Source: Lachnospiraceae bacterium (GTDB lineage Bacteria > Bacillota_A > Clostridia > Lachnospirales > Lachnospiraceae). From it: DNA of 64,000 nucleotides. Made by a program: the position numbers and the translations under genes. The stretch is taken from the NCBI GenBank assembly GCA_028694115.1, contig JAQUUB010000013.1:24895-88894 (forward strand), given 5' to 3'. Every line of letters begins with the position of its first letter. Position 1 is the first letter of the stretch. The notes beneath the pieces are model-generated. The model worked only from the letters and a program-made list of their open reading frames with translations, was not told the DNA's origin and searched no databases. Positions 45,195-55,096 of the stretch are shown here, one piece after another.

Positions 45195-45708
45195 TATTAT
45201 TTTAATTGGATTTATGGGAACAGGGAAAACAAGTGTAGGGGAAACATTATCTAATTCATTAAAAATGGCATTTGCAGATACCGATCAACTAATTGAAAAG
45301 AAAGAGAAGAAGACCATTTCAAAGATATTTGAAGTCTCTGGCGAGGATGAATTTCGAAAAATGGAGACAGAGTTGCTAAAGGAAATGGTTATAAATACGA
45401 AAAATACAGTTATTTCAGTAGGTGGTGGCTTGCCAATCAGGGAAGAAAACCGTAGGCTCTTAAAGGAATTAGGGATTGTTGTTTTTTTAAAAACAGATGC
45501 ACAAACAATTATCGAGCGATTAAAAGATGATAATACAAGACCCCTGCTACAGAGTGGAAATGTTTTTGAAAAAGTGAATAGGATGTTGATGGAGAGGAAT
45601 CCTATTTATAAAGATGCATGTTCCTTTTCAGTAGAGACATCTCAAAAGAATGTCATAGAAATTACAGAGGAAATAGAGGAGAGAATACATGAAAATGCTT
45701 GTGATTAA
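45187..45708 (+). CDS. aroK: shikimate kinase
   Basis: Phosphorylates shikimate at the 3-OH. The 173-residue protein has Walker A GFMGTGKTSVG, the DTDQLIEK shikimate-binding segment, GGGLP and the lid region around DDNTRPLL. It overlaps aroE by 8 nt and aroQ by 20 nt, showing tight translational coupling in this operon. Confidence 0.97.
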   Translation: MNNIILIGFMGTGKTSVGETLSNSLKMAFADTDQLIEKKEKKTISKIFEVSGEDEFRKMETELLKEMVINTKNTVISVGGGLPIREENRRLLKELGIVVFLKTDAQTIIERLKDDNTRPLLQSGNVFEKVNRMLMERNPIYKDACSFSVETSQKNVIEITEEIEERIHENACD

Positions 45709-46120
45709 TGGACCTAATATAAACTTTTTGGGGATACGTGAAAAAAAAGTTTATGGGAACCAGGATTATGATTATCTATTAAATTTAATTAGTGAAAAGG
45801 CAAAACAAGAAAATTGTGTTGCAGATGTATTTCAAAGTAATCATGAGGGTGCCATCATTGATCGGATTCAGGATGCATATACGGATGGAACGGAAGGGAT
45901 TATTATTAATCCTGGAGCATATACTCATTATAGCTATGCAATCAGGGATGCCCTTGCATCCATAGAAATTCCTAAAGTGGAAATACATATATCGGATATT
46001 ACGGCAAGAGAAGAGTTCCGTAAGATTTCAGTTACAGCCGAAGTATGTGACAAACAGATTTATGGAAAAGGGCTGGAAGGTTATCTTTTAGCAATGGATT
46101 ATTTATTAAAGAAAGAGTGA
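45689..46120 (+). CDS. aroQ: type II 3-dehydroquinate dehydratase
   Basis: Dehydrates 3-dehydroquinate to 3-dehydroshikimate. The 143-residue protein has INGPNINFLGIRE, catalytic Tyr region (KVYGNQDY), SNHEGAIID, NPGAYTHYS and the final HISD. It starts 20 nt inside aroK, with GAGGAGAGAA upstream. With aroE and aroK it covers three consecutive steps of the shikimate pathway; aroA, aroB, aroC and DAHP synthase are elsewhere. Confidence 0.97.
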   Translation: MKMLVINGPNINFLGIREKKVYGNQDYDYLLNLISEKAKQENCVADVFQSNHEGAIIDRIQDAYTDGTEGIIINPGAYTHYSYAIRDALASIEIPKVEIHISDITAREEFRKISVTAEVCDKQIYGKGLEGYLLAMDYLLKKE

Positions 46121-46134
46121 TTTTGAAAAAATAG

Positions 46135-46161
46135 TTGAAATATCATTATTTTTAGTATAAA
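46135..46161 (+). promoter_or_regulatory. possible promoter of efp
   Basis: TTGAAA and TATAAA with a short 15-nt spacer, about 50 nt before the efp start. A weak case. Confidence 0.35.
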
Positions 46162-46208
46162 CTGATTAAGGATTGTATTGTGAAAGTAATTTAAGGAGGA
46201 AAATCACC

Positions 46209-46766
46209 ATGATTTCAGCAGGAGATTTTAGAAATGGAATAACAGTAGAAATAGACGGGAATGTATATCAAATTATTGAGTTCCAACATGTAAAACCAGG
46301 TAAGGGTGCGGCTTTCGTTAGAACGAAACTTAAAAATATTAAAAGTACTGGTGTAGTTGAAAAAACTTTTAGACCTAATGAAAAATTCCCAGCAGCTCGT
46401 ATTGAGAGAAGAGAAATGCAATATCTATATAGTGATGGAGATTTATTTAACTTTATGGATACAGAGAATTATGAGCAGGTAGCTTTAAATGAAGAAACCG
46501 TTGGAGATGCTCTCAAATTTGTAAAAGAAAACGAAATGGTTAAAGTATGTTCTCATAATGGTGCTGTATTTGCTATTGAGCCTCCTTTATTCGTTGAGTT
46601 ACAGATTACAGAAACAGAGCCAGGATTTAAAGGCGATACTGCACAGGGTGCTACAAAGCCAGCTGTTGTTGAAACAGGTGCTACCGTATATGTTCCTTTA
46701 TTTGTAGATCAGGAAGATGTAATTAAAATTGATACAAGAACAGGCGAGTACTTATCTCGTGTATAG
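46209..46766 (+). CDS. efp: elongation factor P
   Basis: Rescues ribosomes stalled on polyproline. The 185-residue protein has three beta-barrel domains. Lys32 sits in the conserved PGKGAAF loop, where other species carry lysyl or related modifications; no modification enzyme is next to it. The ATG at 46209 has AAGGAGG 9 nt upstream, so the longer open frame from 46173 is rejected. It follows the aro genes, as in several Clostridia. Confidence 0.97.
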   Translation: MISAGDFRNGITVEIDGNVYQIIEFQHVKPGKGAAFVRTKLKNIKSTGVVEKTFRPNEKFPAARIERREMQYLYSDGDLFNFMDTENYEQVALNEETVGDALKFVKENEMVKVCSHNGAVFAIEPPLFVELQITETEPGFKGDTAQGATKPAVVETGATVYVPLFVDQEDVIKIDTRTGEYLSRV

Positions 46767-46800
46767 TTTCAATATAGGTATGATTTATTAGTTCATATTG

Positions 46801-46865
46801 GCAATAGAAAGTCTTTAGGACTTTCTATTGTAATCTATATTCTTTATTTTCAGACCGCTTCGGTC
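46801..46865 (+). terminator. hairpin pair after efp
   Basis: First a perfect 12-bp stem, CAATAGAAAGTC/GACTTTCTATTG with a 5-nt loop, then a second small hairpin GACCG-CTT-CGGTC at 46853-46865. The first is followed by an AT-rich but not purely T stretch, so termination strength is uncertain. Confidence 0.65.
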
Positions 46866-46984
46866 ATATTTCAAAAGGTTAAACAATTAATAGAAAACGT
46901 ATTACAGCAAATGAAAACATTTGGTTTATTTGTGGCAGGCACCTATTTTGAAAATGTGGCAGTCTGTCCGGAAAGAGAGGATTT

Positions 46985-47917
46985 ATGAATTTTCAAGAGT
47001 TTTGTATGTATTTAAAAAAGGGGATTGAAGACTATTTGGGATATAATACCAAAGTTTCTTTGAATCATGTAGTTAAGAATAACGGAGTATCATTAGAGGG
47101 TCTTGCTATTATGGAGGATGGTAAAAATATTTCGCCTACTATCTATCTTAATGGATATTATGAGGAATATCAAAATGGAAAAAGTCAAATGATTATTATG
47201 AGAGATATTTTGAATTTATATGAGAAGAGCAGAGTTGAAACAAATTTTGATGTAGATTTTTTTACGGATTTTGAAAAAGTAAAAGGTAGAATTGTCTATA
47301 AGTTGATTAACTATCAGAAGAATCAGGAAATATTAAAAGAAATTCCACATCGGAGAATATTCGATTTGGCGATTGTGTATTACTGTTTAATTTCCAATGA
47401 CAGTATCGGTAATGCAACCATTCTAATATTTAATAAGCACATGGATATGTGGGGAGTTTTAGAGGAAGATTTATTTTCTATTTCAGAAAGAAATACAGAA
47501 AAGCTTTTAGGTATGGAAATTAAAAATATGGATGATATTATGATGGAGATGTTACGAAACACCTTCAATGAAAAAGCAGGAGGAGAAGAATCCAGACAAA
47601 TGCTTGATTCTATGAAAGAAGATGGAAAACGATCTCCAATGTATGTGTTAACGAATCGTGAGAAGATGAATGGTGCTATTTGCATTTTGTATTCACAGGT
47701 ATTAGATGATTTTGCAGAAGCAGTTGGAAACGACTTGTTTATTCTTCCATCTTCGATTCATGAAGTGATTTTGGTTCCGGCAGAACCTGGTATTACAATA
47801 GAAGAATTAGAACGGATGGTAAAGGAAGTAAATGAGACACAGGTAGAAGAGGAAGAGGTTCTATCAAATCGTGTCTATTTCTTTTCCAGACAGAGTGGAA
47901 AAATAAAATTCCAATAA
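46985..47917 (+). CDS. DUF5688-type protein of unknown function
   Basis: This 310-residue cytoplasmic protein begins MNFQEFCMYLKKGIEDYL and contains NNGVSLEGLAI and ISPTIYLNGYYEEY, which I recognise as the pattern of the Lachnospiraceae family DUF5688. No catalytic motif stands out; it has no signal or membrane segment. GAGAGGA is about 5 nt before the ATG. Nothing in the neighbourhood suggests a role. Such proteins occur in multiple copies in related genomes. Confidence 0.78.
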   Translation: MNFQEFCMYLKKGIEDYLGYNTKVSLNHVVKNNGVSLEGLAIMEDGKNISPTIYLNGYYEEYQNGKSQMIIMRDILNLYEKSRVETNFDVDFFTDFEKVKGRIVYKLINYQKNQEILKEIPHRRIFDLAIVYYCLISNDSIGNATILIFNKHMDMWGVLEEDLFSISERNTEKLLGMEIKNMDDIMMEMLRNTFNEKAGGEESRQMLDSMKEDGKRSPMYVLTNREKMNGAICILYSQVLDDFAEAVGNDLFILPSSIHEVILVPAEPGITIEELERMVKEVNETQVEEEEVLSNRVYFFSRQSGKIKFQ

Positions 47918-47945
47918 TTTCACAAAGACTTCACAATACATTCTA

Positions 47946-47974
47946 TAGACTTTTCGAAATATGTATGTTATGAT
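47946..47974 (+). promoter_or_regulatory. possible promoter of tRNA-Arg
   Basis: TAGACT, 17-nt spacer, TATGAT, about 50 nt before the tRNA. The -35 matches at 4 of 6 positions. Confidence 0.4.
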
Positions 47975-48024
47975 AACAAAGAATTGCGTAACAATTTTGT
48001 AACATTTGTAAAATGCAATTCTTT

Positions 48025-48097
48025 GCATTCGTAGCTCAGGGGATAGAGCAGTGGTTTCCGGTGCCACGTGTCGGGGGTTCGAATCCTCTCGGATGCA
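48025..48097 (+). tRNA. tRNA-Arg (anticodon CCG)
   Basis: A full cloverleaf can be drawn by eye: acceptor GCATTCG/CGGATGC with one U-G pair, D-arm GCTC/GAGC, anticodon stem GTGGT/GCCAC around loop TTCCGGT with anticodon CCG at 34-36, five-base variable region, T-arm GGGGG/CCTCT around TTCGAAT, and discriminator A. It is 73 nt with no encoded CCA. It decodes CGG, which looks rare in this AT-rich genome, and stands alone rather than in a tRNA cluster. Confidence 0.95.
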
Positions 48098-48099
48098 GG

Positions 48100-48136
48100 T
48101 TCTTCTAAAAGAAGTGTGTAACTTCTTTTAGAAGAA
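48100..48136. other. perfect 16-bp inverted repeat after the tRNA
   Basis: TTCTTCTAAAAGAAGT pairs fully with ACTTCTTTTAGAAGAA across a 5-nt loop (GTGTA), starting 2 nt after the tRNA. It has no T-run beyond the stem. It could be a 3'-end processing or termination signal for the tRNA, or a relative of the intergenic hairpin family. Confidence 0.7.
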
Positions 48137-48164
48137 AGCTAAGGATATGGAAAGGAAAATTAAA

Positions 48165-49412
48165 ATGAAGATAACAGCTGATGGAATTAAAGAATTTATT
48201 ATAAAACATTATCAATATTTTGGAGTTGGAGTTCTATTTATCTGCCTTGTGGTGGTTTTGTTAATTTTTTCTTCTGGCAAGAAAAATGATGATACAATTG
48301 AAGCGGTGGATACCGTATCGCAGGTAAGTGCAAACAATAGTGCAATTCCCGTTCCAGAAACAGAATTAGAAGTAGATGCCTATACAGATGTAAATACTTT
48401 GGTTGCAGATTATTTTACAGCAATGGCTGCAGGAGATACTGATAAGCTATCACAGATTTGTAGTGAACTTGATGATACTGAAAAAATCAGAATTCAAAAA
48501 AAAGCTGAATTTACAGAAAATTATCAAAACTTTACATGTTATACAAAACCAGGACCAGAGGATAAATCCTATATCGTTTTTGCTTATTATGAAATTAAAT
48601 TCAAAAATATTGAAACTTTGGCACCAGGTTTAACATCTCTTTATATTTGTTCCAAAGATGATGGTTCTCTGTATGTATTTGATGGAGATTTAGATGAAAA
48701 TGTCAATGATTATATTAGAACAATTGCTGCTCAGGATGATGTAGTAGAATTATTAAATAAAGTTGATACGAAATACAGTGAAGCAGCAGCTTCTGACAAT
48801 GCGTTAAAAGTATTTATGGATGCACTGCCTAAAGCTCTTGATGATGCAGTAACAGCAGAATTAGCAGCAAGAGAGGCAAATGCTGACGAAACAGTGAGCC
48901 AGCAAATGGCTCAGGGTGATGAAGCGGATAGTACTGAGGCGGAAGCTACAGCTGAGACTGGAACTACAACGGATAAGGTAAAAACGAAGGAAAGCGTTAA
49001 TGTTAGAAAATCTGCCAGCGAAACAGGTGACAAGCTTGGTAAGGCTTTGGCAGGTGAAGTATTCACAAGATTAGAAGTAATGGATAATGGATGGAGTAAA
49101 ATTCAGTATCAGGATCAAGAAGCATATATAAAGAGCGAATTCTTAGAAACATCATCTGAAGGAGATGTTACAGAAGATACTGCAGAAACAACAGATACCG
49201 AAAGTACTACATCAGAATCTGCAATCGGTAAGGTCAAGATAAAAGAAACCGTTAAGATTCGTAAAGGTGCTAGCAAAGATAGTGAACAGTTAGGATCGGC
49301 ATATCAGGGTGAAACATATGATTTGATTATGAAACAGGCAGATGGCTGGTGTAAAATTACGTATAAAGGTCAAACGGCTTATGTGAATTCAGACTATGTA
49401 GAAATCCAATAA
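48165..49412 (+). CDS. membrane-anchored protein with two SH3b domains
   Basis: This 415-residue protein has one N-terminal membrane helix (about residues 16-36) and an extracytoplasmic part. The first half is a helical/beta domain of unknown family (about 55-190), then an acidic Thr/Glu-rich linker. Two bacterial SH3 domains follow (about 273-332 and 356-415), each with the VNVRKSAS or VKIRKGAS start and a GW pair, which usually bind cell-wall peptide or glycan. The ATG at 48165 (AAAGG 9 nt upstream) is preferred over 48147. A cell-wall-associated role is inferred. Confidence 0.82.
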   Translation: MKITADGIKEFIIKHYQYFGVGVLFICLVVVLLIFSSGKKNDDTIEAVDTVSQVSANNSAIPVPETELEVDAYTDVNTLVADYFTAMAAGDTDKLSQICSELDDTEKIRIQKKAEFTENYQNFTCYTKPGPEDKSYIVFAYYEIKFKNIETLAPGLTSLYICSKDDGSLYVFDGDLDENVNDYIRTIAAQDDVVELLNKVDTKYSEAAASDNALKVFMDALPKALDDAVTAELAAREANADETVSQQMAQGDEADSTEAEATAETGTTTDKVKTKESVNVRKSASETGDKLGKALAGEVFTRLEVMDNGWSKIQYQDQEAYIKSEFLETSSEGDVTEDTAETTDTESTTSESAIGKVKIKETVKIRKGASKDSEQLGSAYQGETYDLIMKQADGWCKITYKGQTAYVNSDYVEIQ

Positions 49413-49445
49413 TTAGTGATTAAACCAAAAGAATTTGCACATACT

Positions 49446-49476
49446 ATAGACATGGTGAATACCATGTCTATTTTTG
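49446..49476 (+). terminator. intrinsic terminator after the SH3 gene
   Basis: An 11-bp stem ATAGACATGGT/ACCATGTCTAT with loop GAAT and a run of five T. Confidence 0.92.
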
Positions 49477-49521
49477 CGTGAATCAAACAGTTGTTTATGG
49501 GCGTAGATGGGAGAGCTGATT

Positions 49522-49968
49522 ATGAAAGAACCTGATTATAAAACAGAGAACCGAAGAGTGTTACATGAAATACAAAGAAACACACAAATGGCTATTAATT
49601 CGATAGAAGAAGTCTACGATAAAATTTATGATGAAAAATTTATGGGTGAAATCAAGAAGCAAGGTAAAAATTTTGTAGATTATGAAAGAAAAGCATTAAC
49701 TGCAATGGGAAAGGAAGGAATTCGTCCCTTCCGTGAGAATCCTATGGATAAAGTGATGCTAAAAAGTGGAATTATGGCAGGAACATTATTAAATACCAGT
49801 ACAGGCCATATTGCTGAAATGATGATTCAAGGAAATTATCGAAATATGACAGAACTTTGTAGGACGTTGAATCATAATCCCAATATCTCAAATACAACGG
49901 TAGAATTAGCAAAAGAGCTGATGGATTTTGAAGAAGAAGCAATCAATAATCTTAAAAAATATCTCTGA
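49522..49968 (+). CDS. conserved helical protein of unknown function
   Basis: This 148-residue protein is almost entirely alpha-helical, with a GIMAGTLLNTSTGHIAEM central helix and Glu/His residues spaced as in ferritin-like or four-helix bundles, but I cannot name a family. I start at 49522 because GGGAGAG lies 7 nt upstream; the ATG at 49507 lies inside that region. It stands alone between a terminator and the gdhA promoter. Confidence 0.6.
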   Translation: MKEPDYKTENRRVLHEIQRNTQMAINSIEEVYDKIYDEKFMGEIKKQGKNFVDYERKALTAMGKEGIRPFRENPMDKVMLKSGIMAGTLLNTSTGHIAEMMIQGNYRNMTELCRTLNHNPNISNTTVELAKELMDFEEEAINNLKKYL

Positions 49969-50015
49969 CACAAAGACATAAGTTGTTCACATAAAAACAA
50001 ATTGGGAAATAATGC

Positions 50016-50045
50016 TTGCAAAAATATGTCATTCTATAATATAAT
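50016..50045 (+). promoter_or_regulatory. sigma-A promoter upstream of gdhA
   Basis: TTGCAA, 18-nt spacer, TATAAT. It lies about 105 nt before the gdhA start and directly ahead of a terminator-like hairpin. Confidence 0.7.
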
Positions 50046-50071
50046 GTCATATAGACAAAGGCGTCGAAAAT

Positions 50072-50104
50072 AATGGGTGGCGTGCGCTACCCATTTTTAT
50101 TTTC
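50072..50104 (+). terminator. terminator-like hairpin in the gdhA leader (possible attenuator)
   Basis: Stem AATGGGTGGC/GCTACCCATT with loop GTGC and a T-rich run (TTTTTATTTT). It has the look of an intrinsic terminator but stands between the promoter at 50016 and the gdhA start. It could attenuate gdhA or end a very short transcript. Confidence 0.75.
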
Positions 50105-50124
50105 TGCGCTTTTTCTTATACTAA

Positions 50125-51501
<1,377 letters not shown>

Positions 51502-51532
51502 TTAACGTAACAAGATATAAAAGGGCATCAAT

Positions 51533-51580
51533 AAGCTCCCGTAGACAGGATGGAAACATCTTGCTTACGGGAGCTTTTAT
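51533..51580. terminator. terminator between gdhA and the thioesterase gene
   Basis: A long stem AAGCTCCCGTA/TACGGGAGCTT enclosing an inner GATG-GAAA-CATC hairpin, followed by TTTTATT. It lies between two convergent genes and can serve both strands. Confidence 0.9.
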
Positions 51581-51597
51581 TAAATGAAATAAAATTC

Positions 51598-52071
51598 TTA
51601 AAAACCAGCTTCTTTTCTCTCTAATCGGAGTTTTTTCCTAAGTAATGCGCCTTCCCATTCTGCTTTCTGAGATTCTGTTTCTACCATGAGAGGTGGAACT
51701 TTCGTAGGCTTATCAAAGTCATCCATTGCAACCATAATAAAGAAAGCACGATTAATAGGTCTTCGCATTCCTTTTGTGTCTTCCATATAAGTATCCACAC
51801 GAACCTCCATAGAGGTATTCCCTGTATACGTAATATAACCAATAATAACTAATAAATCATTATTATAGGCACCACACTTAAAAGTTAGATTTTCTATTGC
51901 AGCAGTAGTGACATTGGAACTGTGAGAGTGACGTTTTGCAACAATACCCGCAACTTCATCAATCATTTGAAGCAATGCACCACCAAATAACCGGCCAGCA
52001 CCATTTAAATCTTTTGGCTGTACAACATGAACCTGAACGGTTCTTGATTCTTCTGCTTTTTTTGCTTTCAT
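51598..52071 (-). CDS. acyl-CoA thioesterase, hotdog fold
   Basis: This 157-residue protein has the single hotdog domain of the YkhA/BFIT acyl-CoA hydrolase family: the VQPKDLNGAGRLFGGALLQMIDEVAG segment is the family's start with catalytic Asn/Asp positions, followed by the HSSNVTTAAIENL strand. It hydrolyses acyl-CoA esters, perhaps as a safety valve for CoA. On the minus strand AAGGAG lies 7 nt before the ATG at 52071; the longer open frame from 52098 begins at TTG and is less likely. Confidence 0.9.
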   Translation of the reverse strand: MKAKKAEESRTVQVHVVQPKDLNGAGRLFGGALLQMIDEVAGIVAKRHSHSSNVTTAAIENLTFKCGAYNNDLLVIIGYITYTGNTSMEVRVDTYMEDTKGMRRPINRAFFIMVAMDDFDKPTKVPPLMVETESQKAEWEGALLRKKLRLERKEAGF

Positions 52072-52125
52072 AAAGGTCTCCTTATTATTTTCGTACAAAT
52101 AGATTATAACACGGACAATCTCTAT

Positions 52126-52154
52126 TTGCTAATTAATACTACGTTTAGTATAAT
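52126..52154 (+). promoter_or_regulatory. probable sigma-A promoter in front of element copy 4
   Basis: TTGCTA, 17-nt spacer, TATAAT. Predicted transcription start at about 52161 falls within the first few bases of the structured intergenic element, so the RNA would begin with that hairpin. Confidence 0.65.
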
Positions 52155-52155
52155 A

Positions 52156-52241
52156 ATGTAAAAAGTATTTCTAAGAAGCGAAATAACCGCTTCTAAGAAA
52201 TACTATGTTTTACATCGGAAGAAGTCGCAAGCGTCTTCTTC
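52156..52241 (+). repeat. structured intergenic element, copy 4
   Basis: Outer stem ATGTAAAA/TTTTACAT (52156-52163 with 52208-52215), 3-nt bulge ATG, inner arm AGTATTTCTAAGAAGCG pairing with 52188-52204 apart from one A-A mismatch, loop AAATAAC. Hairpin 2 at 52218-52241 is GAAGAAG-T-CGC-AA-GCG-T-CTTCTTC. The outer stem differs from copies 1 and 2 at three positions, each compensated on the other side. Confidence 0.85.
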
Positions 52242-52287
52242 AAATATATTTAACAATTTGGATGTAATAAATATGGGTGGAAATAAA

Positions 52288-53013
52288 ATGGAAGAAAATA
52301 AAATCAGGTTAAATAAGTATTTATCTGATGCTGGTGTATGCTCTAGAAGAGAAGCGGATCGACTGACGGAAGCAAAGAAAGTAACAATCGATGGACGAAT
52401 CGCTCTTTTGGGAGAAAAGGTAACAGGTGAAGAGAAAATCTGTATAAATAGTAAAGAAATTCAAAAGAACGATAAAAAAGTGATTCTCTGTTACAATAAA
52501 CCCAGAGGCATCGTTTGTTCTACCGTAGATCAAGAAAAGAAAAATAGCAACAATATTGTTACTGCGATCGGATACCCTATTCGTGTATATCCGGTGGGAC
52601 GACTTGACAAAGATTCCGAAGGGCTTATTTTTTTGACAAATGACGGGGATATTGTAAATAAAATTATGAGGGCTGGGAATTTCCACGAAAAAGAATATCT
52701 CGTGTCGGTAAATCAACCTGTTACGCAGGAATTCCTGCAAAAAATGGAGAAGGGTGTTTCCATTGATGCAGGATTGACAAGACCTTGTAAGGTAATAAAA
52801 ACAGGAGAACAATCCTTTTCCATTGTTTTGACTCAAGGCTTGAACAGACAGATTAGAAAAATGTGCGAGGCCCTTTCCTATCAAGTTGTTACTTTAAAAC
52901 GAATCCGTATTATGAATGTAACATTAGGTGACTTGAAATGCGGAGAGTATAGAGAAATGACAGATGAGGAAAAAATAGAATTAATCCTTCTTTGTAAGGA
53001 TTCGAGAAATTAA
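52288..53013 (+). CDS. RsuA/RluB/RluF-family rRNA pseudouridine synthase
   Basis: Converts a uridine in rRNA to pseudouridine. The 241-residue protein has an N-terminal S4 RNA-binding domain (RLNKYLSDAGVCSRREADRL) and the catalytic GRLDKDSEGL with the nucleophile Asp, then LNRQIRKMCEAL. The lack of RluB-type extensions and the overall look suggest an RluF-like enzyme (23S U2604), but the exact target base is not certain. I start at 52288, with GGTGG 7 nt upstream; upstream in-frame starts (52258, 52273) lack ribosome sites. Confidence 0.9.
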   Translation: MEENKIRLNKYLSDAGVCSRREADRLTEAKKVTIDGRIALLGEKVTGEEKICINSKEIQKNDKKVILCYNKPRGIVCSTVDQEKKNSNNIVTAIGYPIRVYPVGRLDKDSEGLIFLTNDGDIVNKIMRAGNFHEKEYLVSVNQPVTQEFLQKMEKGVSIDAGLTRPCKVIKTGEQSFSIVLTQGLNRQIRKMCEALSYQVVTLKRIRIMNVTLGDLKCGEYREMTDEEKIELILLCKDSRN

Positions 53014-53027
53014 GGTGTGCTGAAAGA

Positions 53028-55004
53028 ATGGGGTTTACGATGGAACAAGATAATCAAAGAATGAGAGAACTGATTGCAACATTAGATATGGCTTCTAAAG
53101 CTTATTACCAGGAAGACAAAGAGTTGATGAGCAATTTTGAGTACGATAAACTCTATGATGAATTAGTAGATTTAGAAAAGAAAATGGGAGTCACCTTGTC
53201 AGGAAGCCCAACGGTCCAGGTAGGATACGAGGCTTTGACAGAATTGCCTAAGGAACGCCATGAGCAGCCAATGCTATCCCTTGGAAAGACAAAGGACAGG
53301 GAAGAAATCAGAGATTGGTTAAAGGATCAGGAGGCACTTCTATCCTGGAAACTGGACGGTCTTACCATTGTACTGACTTATCGGGAGGGAAAATTATTTA
53401 AAGCCGTCACAAGAGGAAATGGGGAAATCGGTGAGGTAATTACAAATAATGCAAAGGTATTTCAGAACATTCCTCATACAATTCCCTATCAGGGAGAATT
53501 GATATTGCGGGGAGAGGCCGTAATCAGCTATCAAGAATTTGAAAGAATCAATCTGCAGATTAGTGATGTTGATGCAAAATATAAGAATCCAAGGAATCTC
53601 TGCAGTGGTTCTGTACGTCAATTAAATAATGAGATTACTGCCAAAAGAAATGTGAATTTTTTTGCCTTCGCACTTGTAAAAGCAGAAGGTCTTGATTTTA
53701 AGAATTCCAGAGAACAGCAATTTATCTGGCTGAAACAGCAGGGCTTTGATGTCGTGGGATATAAAAGAGTAAGGAAAGACACAATTCTTGCATCCATACA
53801 GGAGTTTGAAGATAAAATTACTGCAAATGAATTTCCATCGGATGGATTAGTTCTGCTGCTTGATGATATTTCCTATGGGGATTCCTTAGGAAGAACAGCA
53901 AAATCTCCGAGAAATGCAATTGCATTCAAATGGCAGGATGAAATAAAAGAAACGCGTCTCTTGGAAATCGAGTGGAGTGCCAGCCGTACGGGATTAATCA
54001 ATCCTGTAGCGATTTTTGAGCCAGTTGAGCTGGAAGGAACGACGGTAAGCAGAGCCTCTGTTCATAATCTTAGCATTATGAAAAATCTGGAATTAGGGAT
54101 TGGGGATACCATAGAGGTTTACAAGGCAAATATGATCATTCCTCAGATTGCAGAAAATAGAACGAGAAGTGGAAAGATTACGATACCAGAATCATGTCCA
54201 GTATGTCATGAGGCCACACAGATTAAAAAAATGAATGATGTGGAATCACTCTATTGTACCAATCCAGACTGTGAGGCAAAAAAAATAAAATCCTTTTCGC
54301 TTTTTGTGAGCCGTGATGCTATGAATATAGAGGGAATATCAGAGTCTACTCTTGAAAAATTTATTGGAAAAGGATATATCAAAGAGTTTGCAGATATCTA
54401 TCATCTTGACACTTATCAAGAGGAAATTAAGGCAATGGAAGGCATGGGTGAAAAATCTTATGCAAACTTAGTGGAAAGTATTGAAAAATCAAGAAAAACC
54501 ACGTTGCCAAAATTGTTATATAGTTTGGGAATTTTAAATATCGGCTTGTCAAATGCAAAAATGATTTGTAAGGAGTTAGACTATTCCAGTGACCGAATTT
54601 TAGAGTGTACAGCAGAGGAGCTTAGTACGATCGAAGGTGTCGGAGATGTAATCGCAGCTAATTTTGTTGATTATTTCAACAATCCCATTCATAGAGAAAA
54701 TTACCTTCATCTCCTAAAGGAAGTACAATTAGAATCAATAAAGCAAGAGGAAGAAGAGCAAACACTGAAAGGAAAAACCTTTGTAATAACAGGAAGTGTA
54801 GAACATTTTGAAAATCGTAACGCCTTAAAGGAGTTTATCGAGAGCAAAGGTGGAAAGGCAACAGGCAGTGTGACTACAAAGACTGATTATCTAATTAATA
54901 ATGATGTGGAATCTAATTCGTCAAAAAATAAAAAAGCTAAAGAATTAGGAATCCCAATTCTTTCAGAAGATGATCTGATTGCATTAACAGAACAACAGAA
55001 ATGA
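53028..55004 (+). CDS. ligA: NAD-dependent DNA ligase LigA
   Basis: Seals nicks during replication and repair using NAD. The 658-residue protein has all the domains in order: Ia and adenylation domain with Lys in SWKLDGLTI, OB fold, four-Cys zinc finger (CPVC, CTNPDC), helix-hairpin-helix repeats, and a C-terminal BRCT domain (KGKTFVITGSV onward). The start at 53028 has AAGGTG 10 nt upstream; the ATG at 53040 is also possible. It lies 14 nt after the pseudouridine synthase gene. Confidence 0.97.
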   Translation: MGFTMEQDNQRMRELIATLDMASKAYYQEDKELMSNFEYDKLYDELVDLEKKMGVTLSGSPTVQVGYEALTELPKERHEQPMLSLGKTKDREEIRDWLKDQEALLSWKLDGLTIVLTYREGKLFKAVTRGNGEIGEVITNNAKVFQNIPHTIPYQGELILRGEAVISYQEFERINLQISDVDAKYKNPRNLCSGSVRQLNNEITAKRNVNFFAFALVKAEGLDFKNSREQQFIWLKQQGFDVVGYKRVRKDTILASIQEFEDKITANEFPSDGLVLLLDDISYGDSLGRTAKSPRNAIAFKWQDEIKETRLLEIEWSASRTGLINPVAIFEPVELEGTTVSRASVHNLSIMKNLELGIGDTIEVYKANMIIPQIAENRTRSGKITIPESCPVCHEATQIKKMNDVESLYCTNPDCEAKKIKSFSLFVSRDAMNIEGISESTLEKFIGKGYIKEFADIYHLDTYQEEIKAMEGMGEKSYANLVESIEKSRKTTLPKLLYSLGILNIGLSNAKMICKELDYSSDRILECTAEELSTIEGVGDVIAANFVDYFNNPIHRENYLHLLKEVQLESIKQEEEEQTLKGKTFVITGSVEHFENRNALKEFIESKGGKATGSVTTKTDYLINNDVESNSSKNKKAKELGIPILSEDDLIALTEQQK

Positions 55005-55028
55005 ACAGTGAAACCACATGTCAACCGA

Positions 55029-55057
55029 TAGACATATGATAAATGATATGGTACAAT
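55029..55057 (+). promoter_or_regulatory. sigma-A promoter of the LacI regulator
   Basis: TAGACA, 17-nt spacer, TACAAT, about 40 nt before the regulator start. Confidence 0.65.
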
Positions 55058-55096
55058 GAGGGGGAAGTAATATATCAGAAGGAGGACAAGGAGACT

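Noticed and set aside
52321..52884. 187-codon minus-strand frame opposite the pseudouridine synthase gene
   Set aside because: Sits entirely within a well-supported gene, with no ribosome site.
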